Part shown: positions 46,800 through 57,174 of the stretch, piece after piece | How positions within the stretch are numbered: position 1 is the first letter of the stretch | How the letters are laid out: the number at the start of each line of letters is the position of its first letter | Source: Chiua virens | Taxonomy: Eukaryota > Basidiomycota > Agaricomycetes > Boletales > Boletaceae | Assembly: GCA_019787685.1 (NCBI GenBank) | Contig: JAHNUO010000010.1 | Location: 1,178,001-1,242,000, forward strand | Length of the DNA: 64,000 bases | Direction: 5' to 3' | Notes under the pieces: model-generated | The model's input: only the letters and a program-made list of their open reading frames with translations | Told to the model about the DNA's origin: nothing | The model's database searches: none | Program-made: the position numbers and the translations under genes

Positions 46800-48623
46800 A
46801 TGATTATAGTTCGTCCCAGATACATCGTAAACGAGTACAGTTGGGAAGTCCAAGGTCCACAACGGCCCTCCAACGTTACAGAGACCATTCTCACCGTTTC
46901 CTTCGACCGCGATGCTCAGCGTTTGTTCTCCAACGTCCGTATCAGCGTCACTCATAACAAAAATGTGTCGACTGAAACAATAGTGGGCGAATGGGTATGT
47001 GGATTATTTTCTGTGGTCGAAGACGTGTGAGAGGAAACTGAGTTATTGGGTCTCAGAAATTTACCCCCTTGGCGACCACCTCCATCGACATCGATCGCGT
47101 TCCCTCTGAATCGGTGCCACTTGAAACCCAGTGTGTTCAACCAAACCTATCGTCGTTACCTATCCTCGACATCAACTTCGAGATCGAATCAATTGTGTTT
47201 GTACCTGAGGTCTGGGACGTATCGCTGAATAGCCTGAAAATCAATGGTAGTCGCTCGCCGAGAGGCGCACTGACATTCAAGAACTCTCGAAATCAGCCTC
47301 ACCAGACATTGATGGAGGTCAACCAACCATTAACTGCAGACACGCAGAGTGTATCTGCTTCATTCACATGCTCACCACTGCTGTACACACCGGGCCAGTG
47401 CGGCAGTGGCCTTCCCCTCGATAATTCCTGCACAGTCGGACGCGTCGTGCACATTCGGCCCGCCTTTCTATTTCAGGAACATGAAACCATCCCGCTTCCG
47501 ACAGAAATCTTACTCATGATCTTCCGGAACTTCTCGGAATCATCAGATCTAAACAGTCGGTGGCGAAGAGATCTTCTCTCCTGCGGGCTCGTCTGCAAAC
47601 AGTGGGCATGTGCCTTTGACCTGGACCTATTGTTGAGCGACTTTCACTACCCGGAGGACACGGACCCGGAAGAACGGTCATCCTCCCGAGATTTCTAGTT
47701 TTGCGAATGCACTCGCTTCGTATCTGAGTCTTGCACTCTCCATCACCCACTTGTCGCCAGACTACTTTCTTAACCACGCCCTCTGGAAGACTCTTCCAGA
47801 TAGCTCGACTTCTTTTCCATTCCAGCTGAGATCAAGGATGCCGAGCTTAGTGGTAGCCCGGAATGAGCAGTTCGTTGCGAACTTCTTGTCCATTCTACGA
47901 CTTGCGAAGAACCTACGATCTTTATCCTTCTCCTCGCGTTGGAACACTAGCTTACCGGGTGAATTCCTAGATGCGTTGCGGGGGTTGGACAAGGTAGAGG
48001 AAGTCGACGTGATGGGTGGATTCAATACCGTGCACCAGGTGTACCTCGCTACGGTGCTCTCCCTGAAACGTCTAAGGATCCTGATATCAGAGCCCGATGG
48101 CATTGAACCTGTGCCGGCGATCCCACCTGGATATGCGCTCATCGATGCCAACTTGTCGAATATAGTCAGGGACGAATATCTCCACTACGTGCTGAGCGCA
48201 TCCTCATCCTCACTCAAGAGCCTCGTACTCGATGTGCCGTTGGGGTTGACCAATACTGGGTTACACTCTGCCCTGCTAGGTGTCTCCAAATGTCTTGTCG
48301 CTCTCAGGGTTGGTCTGAGAGGGGCTGGATCTGGACCAGGCAAGGACGAGGAACATGCACTGGACTCGCTCATAGTACAGATGGTCTGCTTGGAGCGCTT
48401 GGAAATCACGCCAACAATCGCGACACACTTGATGATCGAACGGCGGTCAGAAGCGTTCCAACAAAGCCGTGCGTCAGGCTCGCCTACGACGCTTCCTATC
48501 ATCAACTTGAAGCTCTTAGTCGGCACCCTTACTAGGTCACGAAAAAATAGTCTTCTGGCGACAGCTAGTCCTAGTCAGATCTGGCCGGGTTGGACGATCG
48601 GCGTGTATGATCAAAGTAGCTGA
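46800..48623 (+). pseudogene. F-box protein paralog with a frameshift
   Basis: Homologous along its whole length to the F-box gene at 9362-11152. Start MIIVRPRYIVNEYSWE. The same intron is present at 46995-47056 (62 nt). The F-box reads LPTEILLMIFRNF and LVCKQWACAF; a 31-nt block here (47514-47544) is identical to 10065-10095. Near 47655-47677 one net extra base, relative to the paralog, throws the frame; reading continues in the next frame from about 47700 (SFANALASYLSLALSITHLS) to WPGWTIGVYDQSS at 48623. No intron of usable size can fix this. So it is either a recent pseudogene or a base error. The N-terminal part alone would still encode the F-box without the substrate-binding half. Confidence 0.75.
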
Positions 48624-48837
48624 AGATCAATTCAACAAGGCGGACGAGCTGCTTCTATTCGTGTATTATTATCAAATCAATTGCAACGTACATACGATAT
48701 AGGTTACCTGTGGCTTACCCGTCATCATGGTGTATTCTCATTCATAAAAAAAAGGGGGGGGATAGCGATTACAGCTTGAGATCATCGAAATACAGGTACA
48801 ACACCAGACACTACTTGCACTCAGCCAGCTGTATCAA

Positions 48838-49741
48838 TTATATATCCCACTTCGGAATCGGGGGTCGAGGAGGAAGTCTAGTTCGCCAAGGTGCTGGTTT
48901 GGGCTTATTCTGCCGAGGAGTACTAGCAGGTGCCGGTGATGGCGATAGCAGCTTTTGAGCACCATCCTTCTGATCACGAGACTCTTGTGACAACTTAGGT
49001 GAGCCCGGCGGGGACAATCGGATGGAGGGCGAACTGGGTAAAAGCTCGTTGACTAGTCTCTCAACGCTCGAATCATTGTTGTCGACGGGCATGTTCTCGT
49101 TTGATATCCGAGAGCCCGGAGGAGGATTGTGAAGAGGGGAGACCAATGGCTGATGTTGATGCCGGTGCTGATTTTATGAAGACGTTCAATTGTGTCGTCA
49201 GTGAAACGAAGTAGTGGTTTAACTCACGTTTGGGAATCTGGGACTCCCTGGCGAGGGGTCGCCGTGATCCAACCCCTTGGTGAGAGGTAACGGATCCCGG
49301 ACGTAAGTGTAGCTTGTTCGGCGCCTTGGCCTCGGCCGCCGCAATCTGAGTCGGGGGCGAGGCGGAGGGAATCTTAGCTGCAAGGAGCTCGGACTAGGAC
49401 CAAGACTTGTAGACGATGAGGGAAGGATGACATCGCTGAAAGGGATGTCACCATAACCACTGAGGGTGTGGTCTTCTTCAACCTCTCCACTTTCTGGCAC
49501 GCTTGGATCTGCATCACTGTCAGAATCAGTGTGTGGTGCGGGCAGTGGAAGTAAGGGGTCCGGTTGATGGCGAGGAGGGGGTGAGGCGGATGGTAACGTT
49601 GTCTGTATGTCTGCGAATCTCTTGGGAAATGGTGTGTCCTGTCGAATATCGGGTCAAGTTCAGTCGCCAAGAAAGTCGGAATGGAGTCAAGTCAGTAACA
49701 CTTACGGGACGAGGTCGGGTCCACGATTTGTCAGTAGACAT
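48838..49741 (-). CDS. Proline/serine-rich disordered protein
   Basis: Start MSTDKSWTRPRP, spliced by GTAAGT..GACAG to DTPFPKRFADIQTTL. Three exons, about 245 residues. Dominated by Pro, Ser, Arg and Asp: HTDSDSDADPSVPESG, a basic run PPRPRLRLRRPRPRRR, then SPSIRLSPPGSPKLSQ and a C-terminal RLPPRPPIPKWDI. Several S/T-P sites suggest phosphorylation. No folded domain and no family recognised. The consistent composition over the splice joins supports a real gene. Confidence 0.6.
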
Positions 49742-50640
49742 GATGGCTAGTGAAATGGTGGTAGAAAACTTTGAAACCGTCAATTTCCCTGACAATGCTT
49801 ATATACCCACGGCAGCGCAGAGGGTGACTCAGTTGTCGAACACTATAGTCCACTGCCAGGCACAGTGGATTTAGCAGCTTTTTCGGGTGTGCTTCGGCGG
49901 CGGCGCCATGCCGACGCTGCGGGCCTGCGGCCAGCCAGCGCTGTCAGCGTGTGCGTTCAACTTGACCTGATCAGAAGATGATTAACAAAGTAATCCCTTC
50001 AAGGACTAACCGCACCGGTTTAGTGGTTCTAGAATCTCCAAAGGACATTATTTGTCCAGTGCTAGTCGAGTATGGCTGCCTTGGTCAAAGTCACAGGGGT
50101 AAAAGATATTAAACAGAAACAAACAATGCGATCGCGAGTGGTACTGCCACTGCCACGCCATTGGCTGTGCTCGACGATAATTGCAGTGGACTATGACTAC
50201 CAGGGCCAAGTACTTTTGTATTGGGATGATTATAAGCTTGTACCACTGATAACACCACTGAGGCCAGTCTCCTGACCTCAACTAACCAAACATGATATCT
50301 TTGGTATCTGCATTGTAGCCGCTCAATATGGTTAACACTCATCGATATCCGAGTCGATCATGATCATCCCGGGACAAAATTGGCCTACCTGACTAGGTGT
50401 AGCTACATGAAAGTTGGACTTGATATACGGCCAAATGTGCAATTTCAGAGCACCAGACTATCAAACAAGAGTAGGTCGCGAGCAAAATATGCAGGAGCCT
50501 CGAATCGTACAGAACAAAAAAAAATGACATGGCGTGAATGATGAATCAGAATCATGATCATGATGCGATATCGTCAAACGGAGCACTCATCCATCTCATC
50601 GTTATCAGTGGCGCGTGACACTGTATCCCATGGCAGCCAT
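49742..50640. other. Intergenic region
   Basis: About 900 bp. A GC-rich patch at 49885-49945 is the only compositional feature. Short ORFs unsupported. Confidence 0.45.
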
Positions 50641-51712
50641 TCAAGCCGCTTCGACAGCTTGCTTTGCTGGATCCTCGGCCTGCTTCGCTTCGACGGCCCA
50701 GTCAGATTCTCGGACGCCAAGCTCCACCAAAAGCACAGTCCAGTTGAGCGTTAAAATCGTCAGCCCATACGGCTTACGAACCCGTGACTCCCATCCCTCA
50801 GGAAGCCGTTCCTCCTCGAACATGACGCGAATGTCATCTGCCCGACGTCCGAAAATAGTTGGGATCGTCGACGTGCTGCACAAATGCACAAACGAACGTT
50901 AGTCTCCATCATGACGTCATGGCATACAGTTCAGCGGAGATAGACAACGTACTTGGCAGTGCTAAACAGCCTGTGTTTGAATGCGAGACTGTAGCCTTTA
51001 TTCGACACCTTGCATTCTGCCCGACGCTTCCCCAAAATGCGAGACAGATCTTTATTCGTAAACTGTGGCTTTCCGTCGGCGTCCTTTCCAGTGGAAAATG
51101 TAAGAAATTCCTCGACGTAGGGTGGGTGTGATACCGCTTGATTGGGCTGCACCGCGACATCGAGTCCTACATAAAATGGGGTAAGCAAGTGATCGCTTGG
51201 GATGAGCGGTGAAGGGGCTACCCACGAGTGAGCGAAGCATCATGTTCAATACCATTGTGCAAACTTATCTCCTCCAAATCAAACGTATCCTTGCTGTAGC
51301 TTTTGTTCAGCATGCGGGCGGCGTAGTGACAAATAAAGTAGCAAAACGAAGGACTGAAGTTGTAGGTCGAATGGATATGTTCCGGAACCTCGCTGAATTT
51401 GATGCCTCGTCCACTGCGCGAAATGATTCCTAAATAAATTTGAGTCCGATGCCTCTCACGTCCATCGATATCAGGTGATTTGGCCATACCATGGTTAGCC
51501 ATTGCATTTAAGCACGGACAACAAGATCGACTATCGCCTTCCTGCGGAGACCTGTACTCGGGCCAATGTCCTCCGTAGCCAGGATGACCCGATGGTGTTA
51601 CTTTTCCGATGGGACGACTGAACCGGACAATATTCCCCAACGTCAGGAGTATATCCCAAGTGAAGATGCCTGCGTCGTAGCAAGCGTTGGAGATACTGCT
51701 GAGAACCTTCAT
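50641..51712 (-). CDS. Heme-thiolate peroxidase (chloroperoxidase/peroxygenase, peroxidase family 2)
   Basis: About 290 residues in four exons. Start MKVLSSISNACYDAG; a hydrophobic WDILLTLGNIVRF near the N-terminus rather than a clear secretion signal. Proximal heme-thiolate region GDSRSCCPCLNAMANHG, then FSPSFCYFICHYAARMLN and the acid-base motif GIEHDASLTR. C-terminal part: DLSRILGKRRAECK and EERLPEGWESRVRKPYGL. A 60-nt intron at 51430-51489 (GTATGG..TTTAG) is in frame and open; removing it joins ANHG to IISRSGRGIKF as in relatives. These enzymes use H2O2 to oxygenate or halogenate organic substrates. Intact; substrate unknown. Confidence 0.86.
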
Positions 51713-53120
51713 TGTACGCTGCAGTGACCTGGTCAGATCGGAAAATCGAAGGGGAACAATGGAAAAATCCTCTTCGCAGCAGTTCTGATAAAGGCGGTAG
51801 GAACCGAGCAAGTATATTATCGCCGTAAGTTGATGTCTTCCCTGAATTTGTCAAGGGTTGAGCCGAAGAATAATGGTGGCAATAAGAAGACGACCAGTCG
51901 GCACCTGTTCACTGACGGTCGGCCACACGCATCATTCATGATCCGAGTCATCACATATACTTAGTGGTAAGCTGACGCCTGCTTGAGCGCGTGATGCGCC
52001 TGAACAAGCTCCGCAAGTCAGATTATAAAGGCTTTACGCCTGGATGCATGAGGGAAGTGAGGTTCCGAAAACTTGAAGCGAATGGATTTTGCTCGCTTCT
52101 GGGTTCCTTTGGTGGTATATGTGATACTGGAGACTCCGTATAAGCATCGATACGACAGCTCATCGTCTGGAATATACGTCGCACGAGAGTAAATCTCGCC
52201 GTACCGTACATACTCTGCGGCACGTGGTTTCCTTGCGGGACAGCCGAAATATACGTAACCGGTTTGAAACGCCAAGATCTGGATTCTGGAGAAATGATAA
52301 CGTATCCCTTAGTGCCAGCTGGTGGAGATATAGTGGCGTTGCGCGCCTCAAGCATCGAGGCAGCCTGAGGCAGTTACAGGGTGTCACTGTTGATCATGAA
52401 GGACTCGGAGCATATCAGCTCGTTAGAGATTTCACGACCGCTTCAAGATTCGTACGTACCTACTACGGCCCGGTATGTAGTACCTCGAGCTCTGTCCAGG
52501 CTGAAACTTCGGAAAGCCCAAGCATGAGATTCGGCGGAGAATCACTTCATTTCCAATGGTGGCTTGACCGAGATAACGTGGGCGCAGATACTGTCTTCGA
52601 CAGACTTTGATTTCCGAGTCTGTTCCCATGGGTATGGCTCGGTGACTCGATATCAGCCTTAGACTGAGTGTGCCTCTTGCCAGTCGTGCGGCTGAGTTGC
52701 GCGACTGTCGGACGATGAAATAACAAGACATGTAGTATTTAGATGGGGATAAACCTCCTGTAGAAGTCATGAACGTTGAATTCTACCTTTGGCTGCCAGG
52801 CAAGGCACCAGTTACGTTCCTCATCATAGTCGTACGTGGCGAGCACTCAAAATAGGCAACTCACATATAGACAAAACCAAAATGAAAACTACACCTCCAA
52901 AAAACAAATGACAGTGTTTTGAGTATGTGTATGTACTCTAGGACACTAGATCAAGGTCGCTGTCTCGGTACATTTTGAAATTCTAACTTTGAGCTAACCA
53001 TGGCCCAAAATCCTTTGCTCCCTGTAGTCGAATACGTGGCATCCAGAATGTATGAACGCGATGCACATGAAGGTGACTAGAGTGGAATTGCGACGGTAGT
53101 ATTGACACCGCCACTCTTCA
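51713..53120. other. Intergenic region with unassigned open stretches
   Basis: About 1.4 kb. Overlapping minus-strand ORFs at 52018-52275, 52023-52355 and 52432-52770 contain protein-like runs (for example ATYIPDDELSYRCLYGVS) but no consistent exon chain and no family. Possibly a decayed gene; not called. Confidence 0.35.
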
Positions 53121-53124
53121 ACTT

Positions 53125-54177
53125 CCTCGATATTGTAGTCTGCAACGAAAGGGCCGCGGCTTGGAGGCAGGTACACTGTTGTTGACATTGAGCATGTCGC
53201 TCATCGCTTCTGGGCAGTGCAGTCTTCTACCAGAGTTTACCTCGAGGCTTACACCAGCATCCTCATGGTTCCAAAGGAACGTCTGGCAAGTCGATCCACG
53301 CACGTTTCGTCAACATCCCCTGATCGTCATCCGACGCCAAAGAAGCGTTCTATGGTAAACCCATCCTGCTCGCTGATTGCGACATGGTCGAAACCGACAA
53401 TGTGACGCTGACAAGCAAGATGTCTCGTTTCTCGTTGTAGGGGATCCGTTTGGGTGCGTCAACTCTCCTGATGACCCACCTTGCGCGTTTTCTAATATCC
53501 GAGACAGCGCAACGACGCACATCGACATTGTCCTCCGTGCTCGGGCGAAACACATCCCTGTCCGCGTCATCCACAACACCTCCATCATAAATGTCGTCGG
53601 TGCCTGCGACCTCCAACTATACTCTTTTGGCTAGAGCGTCTCACTCGTCTTCTTTACGGATACCTGGAAACCCGATTCGTTTTACGACCGCATCAAGGAG
53701 AACAGCGATCTCGGCCTACATACCCTTATCTTGTTGGACATCAAAGTCAAGGAACAGAGCGAGGAGAATATGGCGAGGTTCGTATTCTGCTGCTAGTCCG
53801 TGCGTAATGCGGTTGGATGTTGACAATGTCGAAGTAGGGGAAGGAAGATATACGAGCCTCCACGGTATATGTCAATTCCGCAAGCCATATCACAACTCCT
53901 TGAGATTGAGTCGCACCGGGACCAGAAAGTATTGTCTCCAGAAACCACACTCGCTATCGCCCTCTCGAGAGTCGGCGGCGATCCTGATGATCAGCGCATC
54001 GTCTCTGGTACTCTGGAGGAACTTCTCCAACAGCCTCTCGAGGTCTTTGAAGAGCCTTTGCACAGCCTCGTCATTGGCCTTTATCACCTCGAGGACAAGT
54101 ATGCCCAACAATATGCGATAAACCGAGAGACGTGGCGACGAGTCGCTAGTCAGGATTACTGTTGTGCACTGGAGTAA
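53125..54177 (+). pseudogene. DPH5: Diphthine methyl ester synthase (DPH5) copy, broken
   Basis: DPH5 is the SAM-dependent methyltransferase of diphthamide synthesis on elongation factor 2. Recognised pieces in order: [143 protein letters not shown] and VLSPETTLAIALSRVGGD. Lesions: a frame change near 53401-53403 with missing codons, an in-frame TAG at 53632-53634 where relatives have an amino acid, and probably a small deletion in the first exon. The start exon (usually MFYVIGLGL) was not found. Short introns still have good ends. A functional copy probably exists elsewhere in the genome. Confidence 0.78.
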
Positions 54178-54353
54178 GGCGCAGGTGTTTCTGTGATCAA
54201 ACAAACGTCTTCCTATCCGGAGACTGTTTGAACTACAGCTTGAAGCTTAACCGGTGACCCACTATTCAGTGCGGGGATTGCCGATAAGCACTACATGACT
54301 CGGCGTCTGTGTAGCTACCAAATTTAGGAGACACGTCCGAGTCACGTCTCTGA

Positions 54354-54359
54354 TATAAA
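54354..54359 (+). promoter_or_regulatory. TATA box of asparaginyl-tRNA synthetase
   Basis: TATAAA, 54 nt before the ATG at 54413, in tgatataaagatc. Confidence 0.4.
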
Positions 54360-54412
54360 GATCTACCAACTTGCACTTCCTTCCTTCTCCTCCAACTATA
54401 CCCAACTTCAAA

Positions 54413-56579
54413 ATGACTACCATATACATTGACCAGGCTACTGGCGTCGACGCACCTGGTAATGGCACCATCGATCGCCCATATCAGTCCCTCGCATATG
54501 CCATCTTCACCACCCCTTCCGCCGAAGTCGATCAGGCAGTCTTTCAGATCAGGAAGGGTTCTGACGCAGAATATGATGCGCCAACGCAGTCTGCGACCAA
54601 AAAGGCCAAGAAGGATGCGCAAGGACTCGAGAAGAAGCGCTTGAAAGCCGAAGCCGAAGAAAAGGAAGCACGGCAGCGACAAGAGCGGCGTGAAAAGCGG
54701 CTTGAGGAAAGCCGAAAGGTAGTGCTTGTCGAGGATACGTCGCTTCCAACACCGGAAAAGGTGGGTCCGGATTGAAATCTGGGTAGCGCCGTATCCCGAA
54801 TATTGATCCCTGTGCTGTATAGGCAAAGATAGCGGGTCTCGAACACCTACGAGGTCAGAGGGTACGCGTGTCTGGATGGGTACATCGTCTTCGTGATCAG
54901 CAGGAAATCATGTTTGCTGTCTTGAGGGACGGCACGGGATACCTTCAAGCCGTGCTGACTGGTCAAACCGTGCGTCCGGGGTTTGTTCTAGAAACAATGC
55001 AATTGACCCGTGTCCTAGAACAAAACCTATGACGCAGTTACTTTGCAGCTCGAAGCATCGGTTGAGCTTACCGGAACTCTCAAGGTTGTTCCCGATGGTC
55101 AAAAGGCCCCTGGTGGACACGAACTTGTCGTGGACTACTGGAGAGTCCTTGGTACCGCCCCAGGCGCAGATGAGGCCTTTACTAACAGGCTCAACGAGGT
55201 ACGTCCTCGAATGCACTTTTTTTTCACTACTGACACTGCTTATTTGTTAGCAATCCGATCCTTCCATTCTAGCCGATCTGCGGCATCTAGTGTTGCGTGG
55301 AGAAACGGCATCTAACGTCCTTCGACTACGTGCTGCTCTCTTGTCTGCTTTCCGAGCTACATATGTTGAGCACCACTGCTTGGAGGTGACCCCACCGTGT
55401 CTCGTACAGACCCAGGTGGAAGGTGGTGCGACGCTATTCAAGTTCGACTATTACGGACAACCTGCCTTTCTGACTCAAAGTTCCCAATTATACCTCGAGA
55501 CATGTCTTCCTTCGCTTGGAGATGTATTCTGTGTCCAAGAGAGTTTCCGTGCAGAAAACAGGTAAATTTGCGTCCGAATGCATGACCCTGTCTTTGATCT
55601 TGACGACTTTCGAACAGTCACACTCGTCGTCACCTCAGTGAATACACACATATGGAAGCAGAATTGGCGTTTATAACGTTTGACGAGTTGATGACACACA
55701 TCGAAGCCATTGCAAGTGCCAAGTTCACGTTCTACGTGATCTCGCTCTCTGACCTGTCCTCATAGATCTGCGAAAGCATTGACAAGCTTCTTGCCAGCCC
55801 GGCTCATGCCCCATTGATCAAGTCCCTCAACCCCAACTTCTCAGCCCCTGCCCGGCCTTTCAGGCGCATGTCCTATTTAGACGCGATCCATTGGCTCAAT
55901 GACCACGGTATTCAACACGAAGCTGAGGACACTGATGGTAACACCATCAAAGACGCCGAAGGCAAACCCGTGATGGTCCCGCACGCGATCGGCGACGATA
56001 TCGCCGAGGCCGCTGAACGGCAAATGACAGATATCATTGGCACCCCGATCTTTTTGTACGGTTTTCCCGCGGAGCTCAAGGCATTCTATATGCAGAGGAT
56101 GCCGAGGAAGGAGGGCGAGACGGGGCCAGTGTGTACGGAAAGTTGTGATTTGCTGATGCCGGGAGTGGGCGAGATCGTTGGTGCGTTTCTGCATGATACG
56201 TTTATGAACGATTCGAAACTATAACTGTCAGTGATTTAGGTGGATCGATGAGGATATCGGATATGCAGGAGCTGCTCGCAGCGTATGCAAAGGAGGGGAT
56301 CGATCCTGCACCGTATTATTGGTATACTGATCAGCGCAAGTACGGCACTTGTCAGCACGGCGGGTATGGACTCGGCCTCGAGGTGAGAGAGGATCGCGCG
56401 ATCTTGACTATTCTTCGTTAACTAACGATATTTCGGTTTGCAGCGGATCCTCGCATGGTTGGCGAACAGGTACACGGTCAGAGAATGTTCCCTGTACCCG
56501 AGGTACGTGATGTGTTCTGGAGAAATGTCTGCCCGTGTTGATGACGATATTTAGATGGCCCGGGCGCGCGACCCCTTAA
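54413..56579 (+). CDS. Cytoplasmic asparaginyl-tRNA synthetase
   Basis: Class II synthetase charging tRNA-Asn. Start [18 protein letters not shown]: the eukaryotic N-terminal extension, followed by a Lys/Glu-rich helix ([20 protein letters not shown]). Anticodon-binding OB fold: [32 protein letters not shown]. Catalytic domain motifs: [20 protein letters not shown] (motif 1), [20 protein letters not shown] across an intron (motif 2) and [14 protein letters not shown] (motif 3). C-terminus [11 protein letters not shown]. About nine introns, all in frame; the one at 55712-55765 has a GC donor (GCAAGT..TAG). About 560 residues. Intact, in contrast to the genes on both sides. Confidence 0.95.
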
Positions 56580-57174
56580 GCTTATCGTGATATTCGTATC
56601 TGGACAAGATGTTTGGGACTCGGATACCTATAGAAGTGAGGTACATGACATGTTGCAGGTCGGAACATTCCTAAACCCACGAGAATGTAGAAAGAAGAGA
56701 TGTAGATGTGATGGTCTTGCCTGGTCTCCGTAGCCTGGATGGTCTTGAGAATTGAACGGGTCTCTGGGATTGACATTGGCTAAATTCTGCCACGCTTGGT
56801 GCATTGCGAATACTAACCACTTCCAAATACAACCGTGTATGATTTCCCAGAATCTTCTCTGGAGATCTTCCCTTTCATTATGAATATATTTTCAAAAATT
56901 TAACTACAACGTCACCACGTGCAATAGTGACTGTAACTTGAACGATACAGGTGTTTGCGTCTGCTACAATATAGATGAAGCGTGTCACCATCGAGATCTC
57001 TCGGAACTGGTTGCTTATTGACATGACATAGCACTTGAGATTGTCCCTGTCCTGTGATGCTCTAAAAGACCACGAATCGTGCCATTACATGACATGCAAG
57101 TTTTATCGAATCCAAAGACAAGGTAACGAGTAATATAACCTCCCGACTCAGAGATCAGTACGGGCCCTGGCCAC
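56580..57174. other. Intergenic region between convergent genes
   Basis: About 600 bp, AT-rich 3' flanks of two convergent genes. No feature. Confidence 0.45.

Noticed and set aside
52018..52770. Chain of minus-strand ORFs that might be a gene
   Set aside because: Some runs look protein-like but no exon chain with good splice sites joins them and no family is recognised.
53270..53350. Apparent bad GC donor in the DPH5 copy after KERL
   Set aside because: A normal GT donor two codons later (GCAA then gtcgat) keeps frame to AFYGKP, so this is not a lesion.
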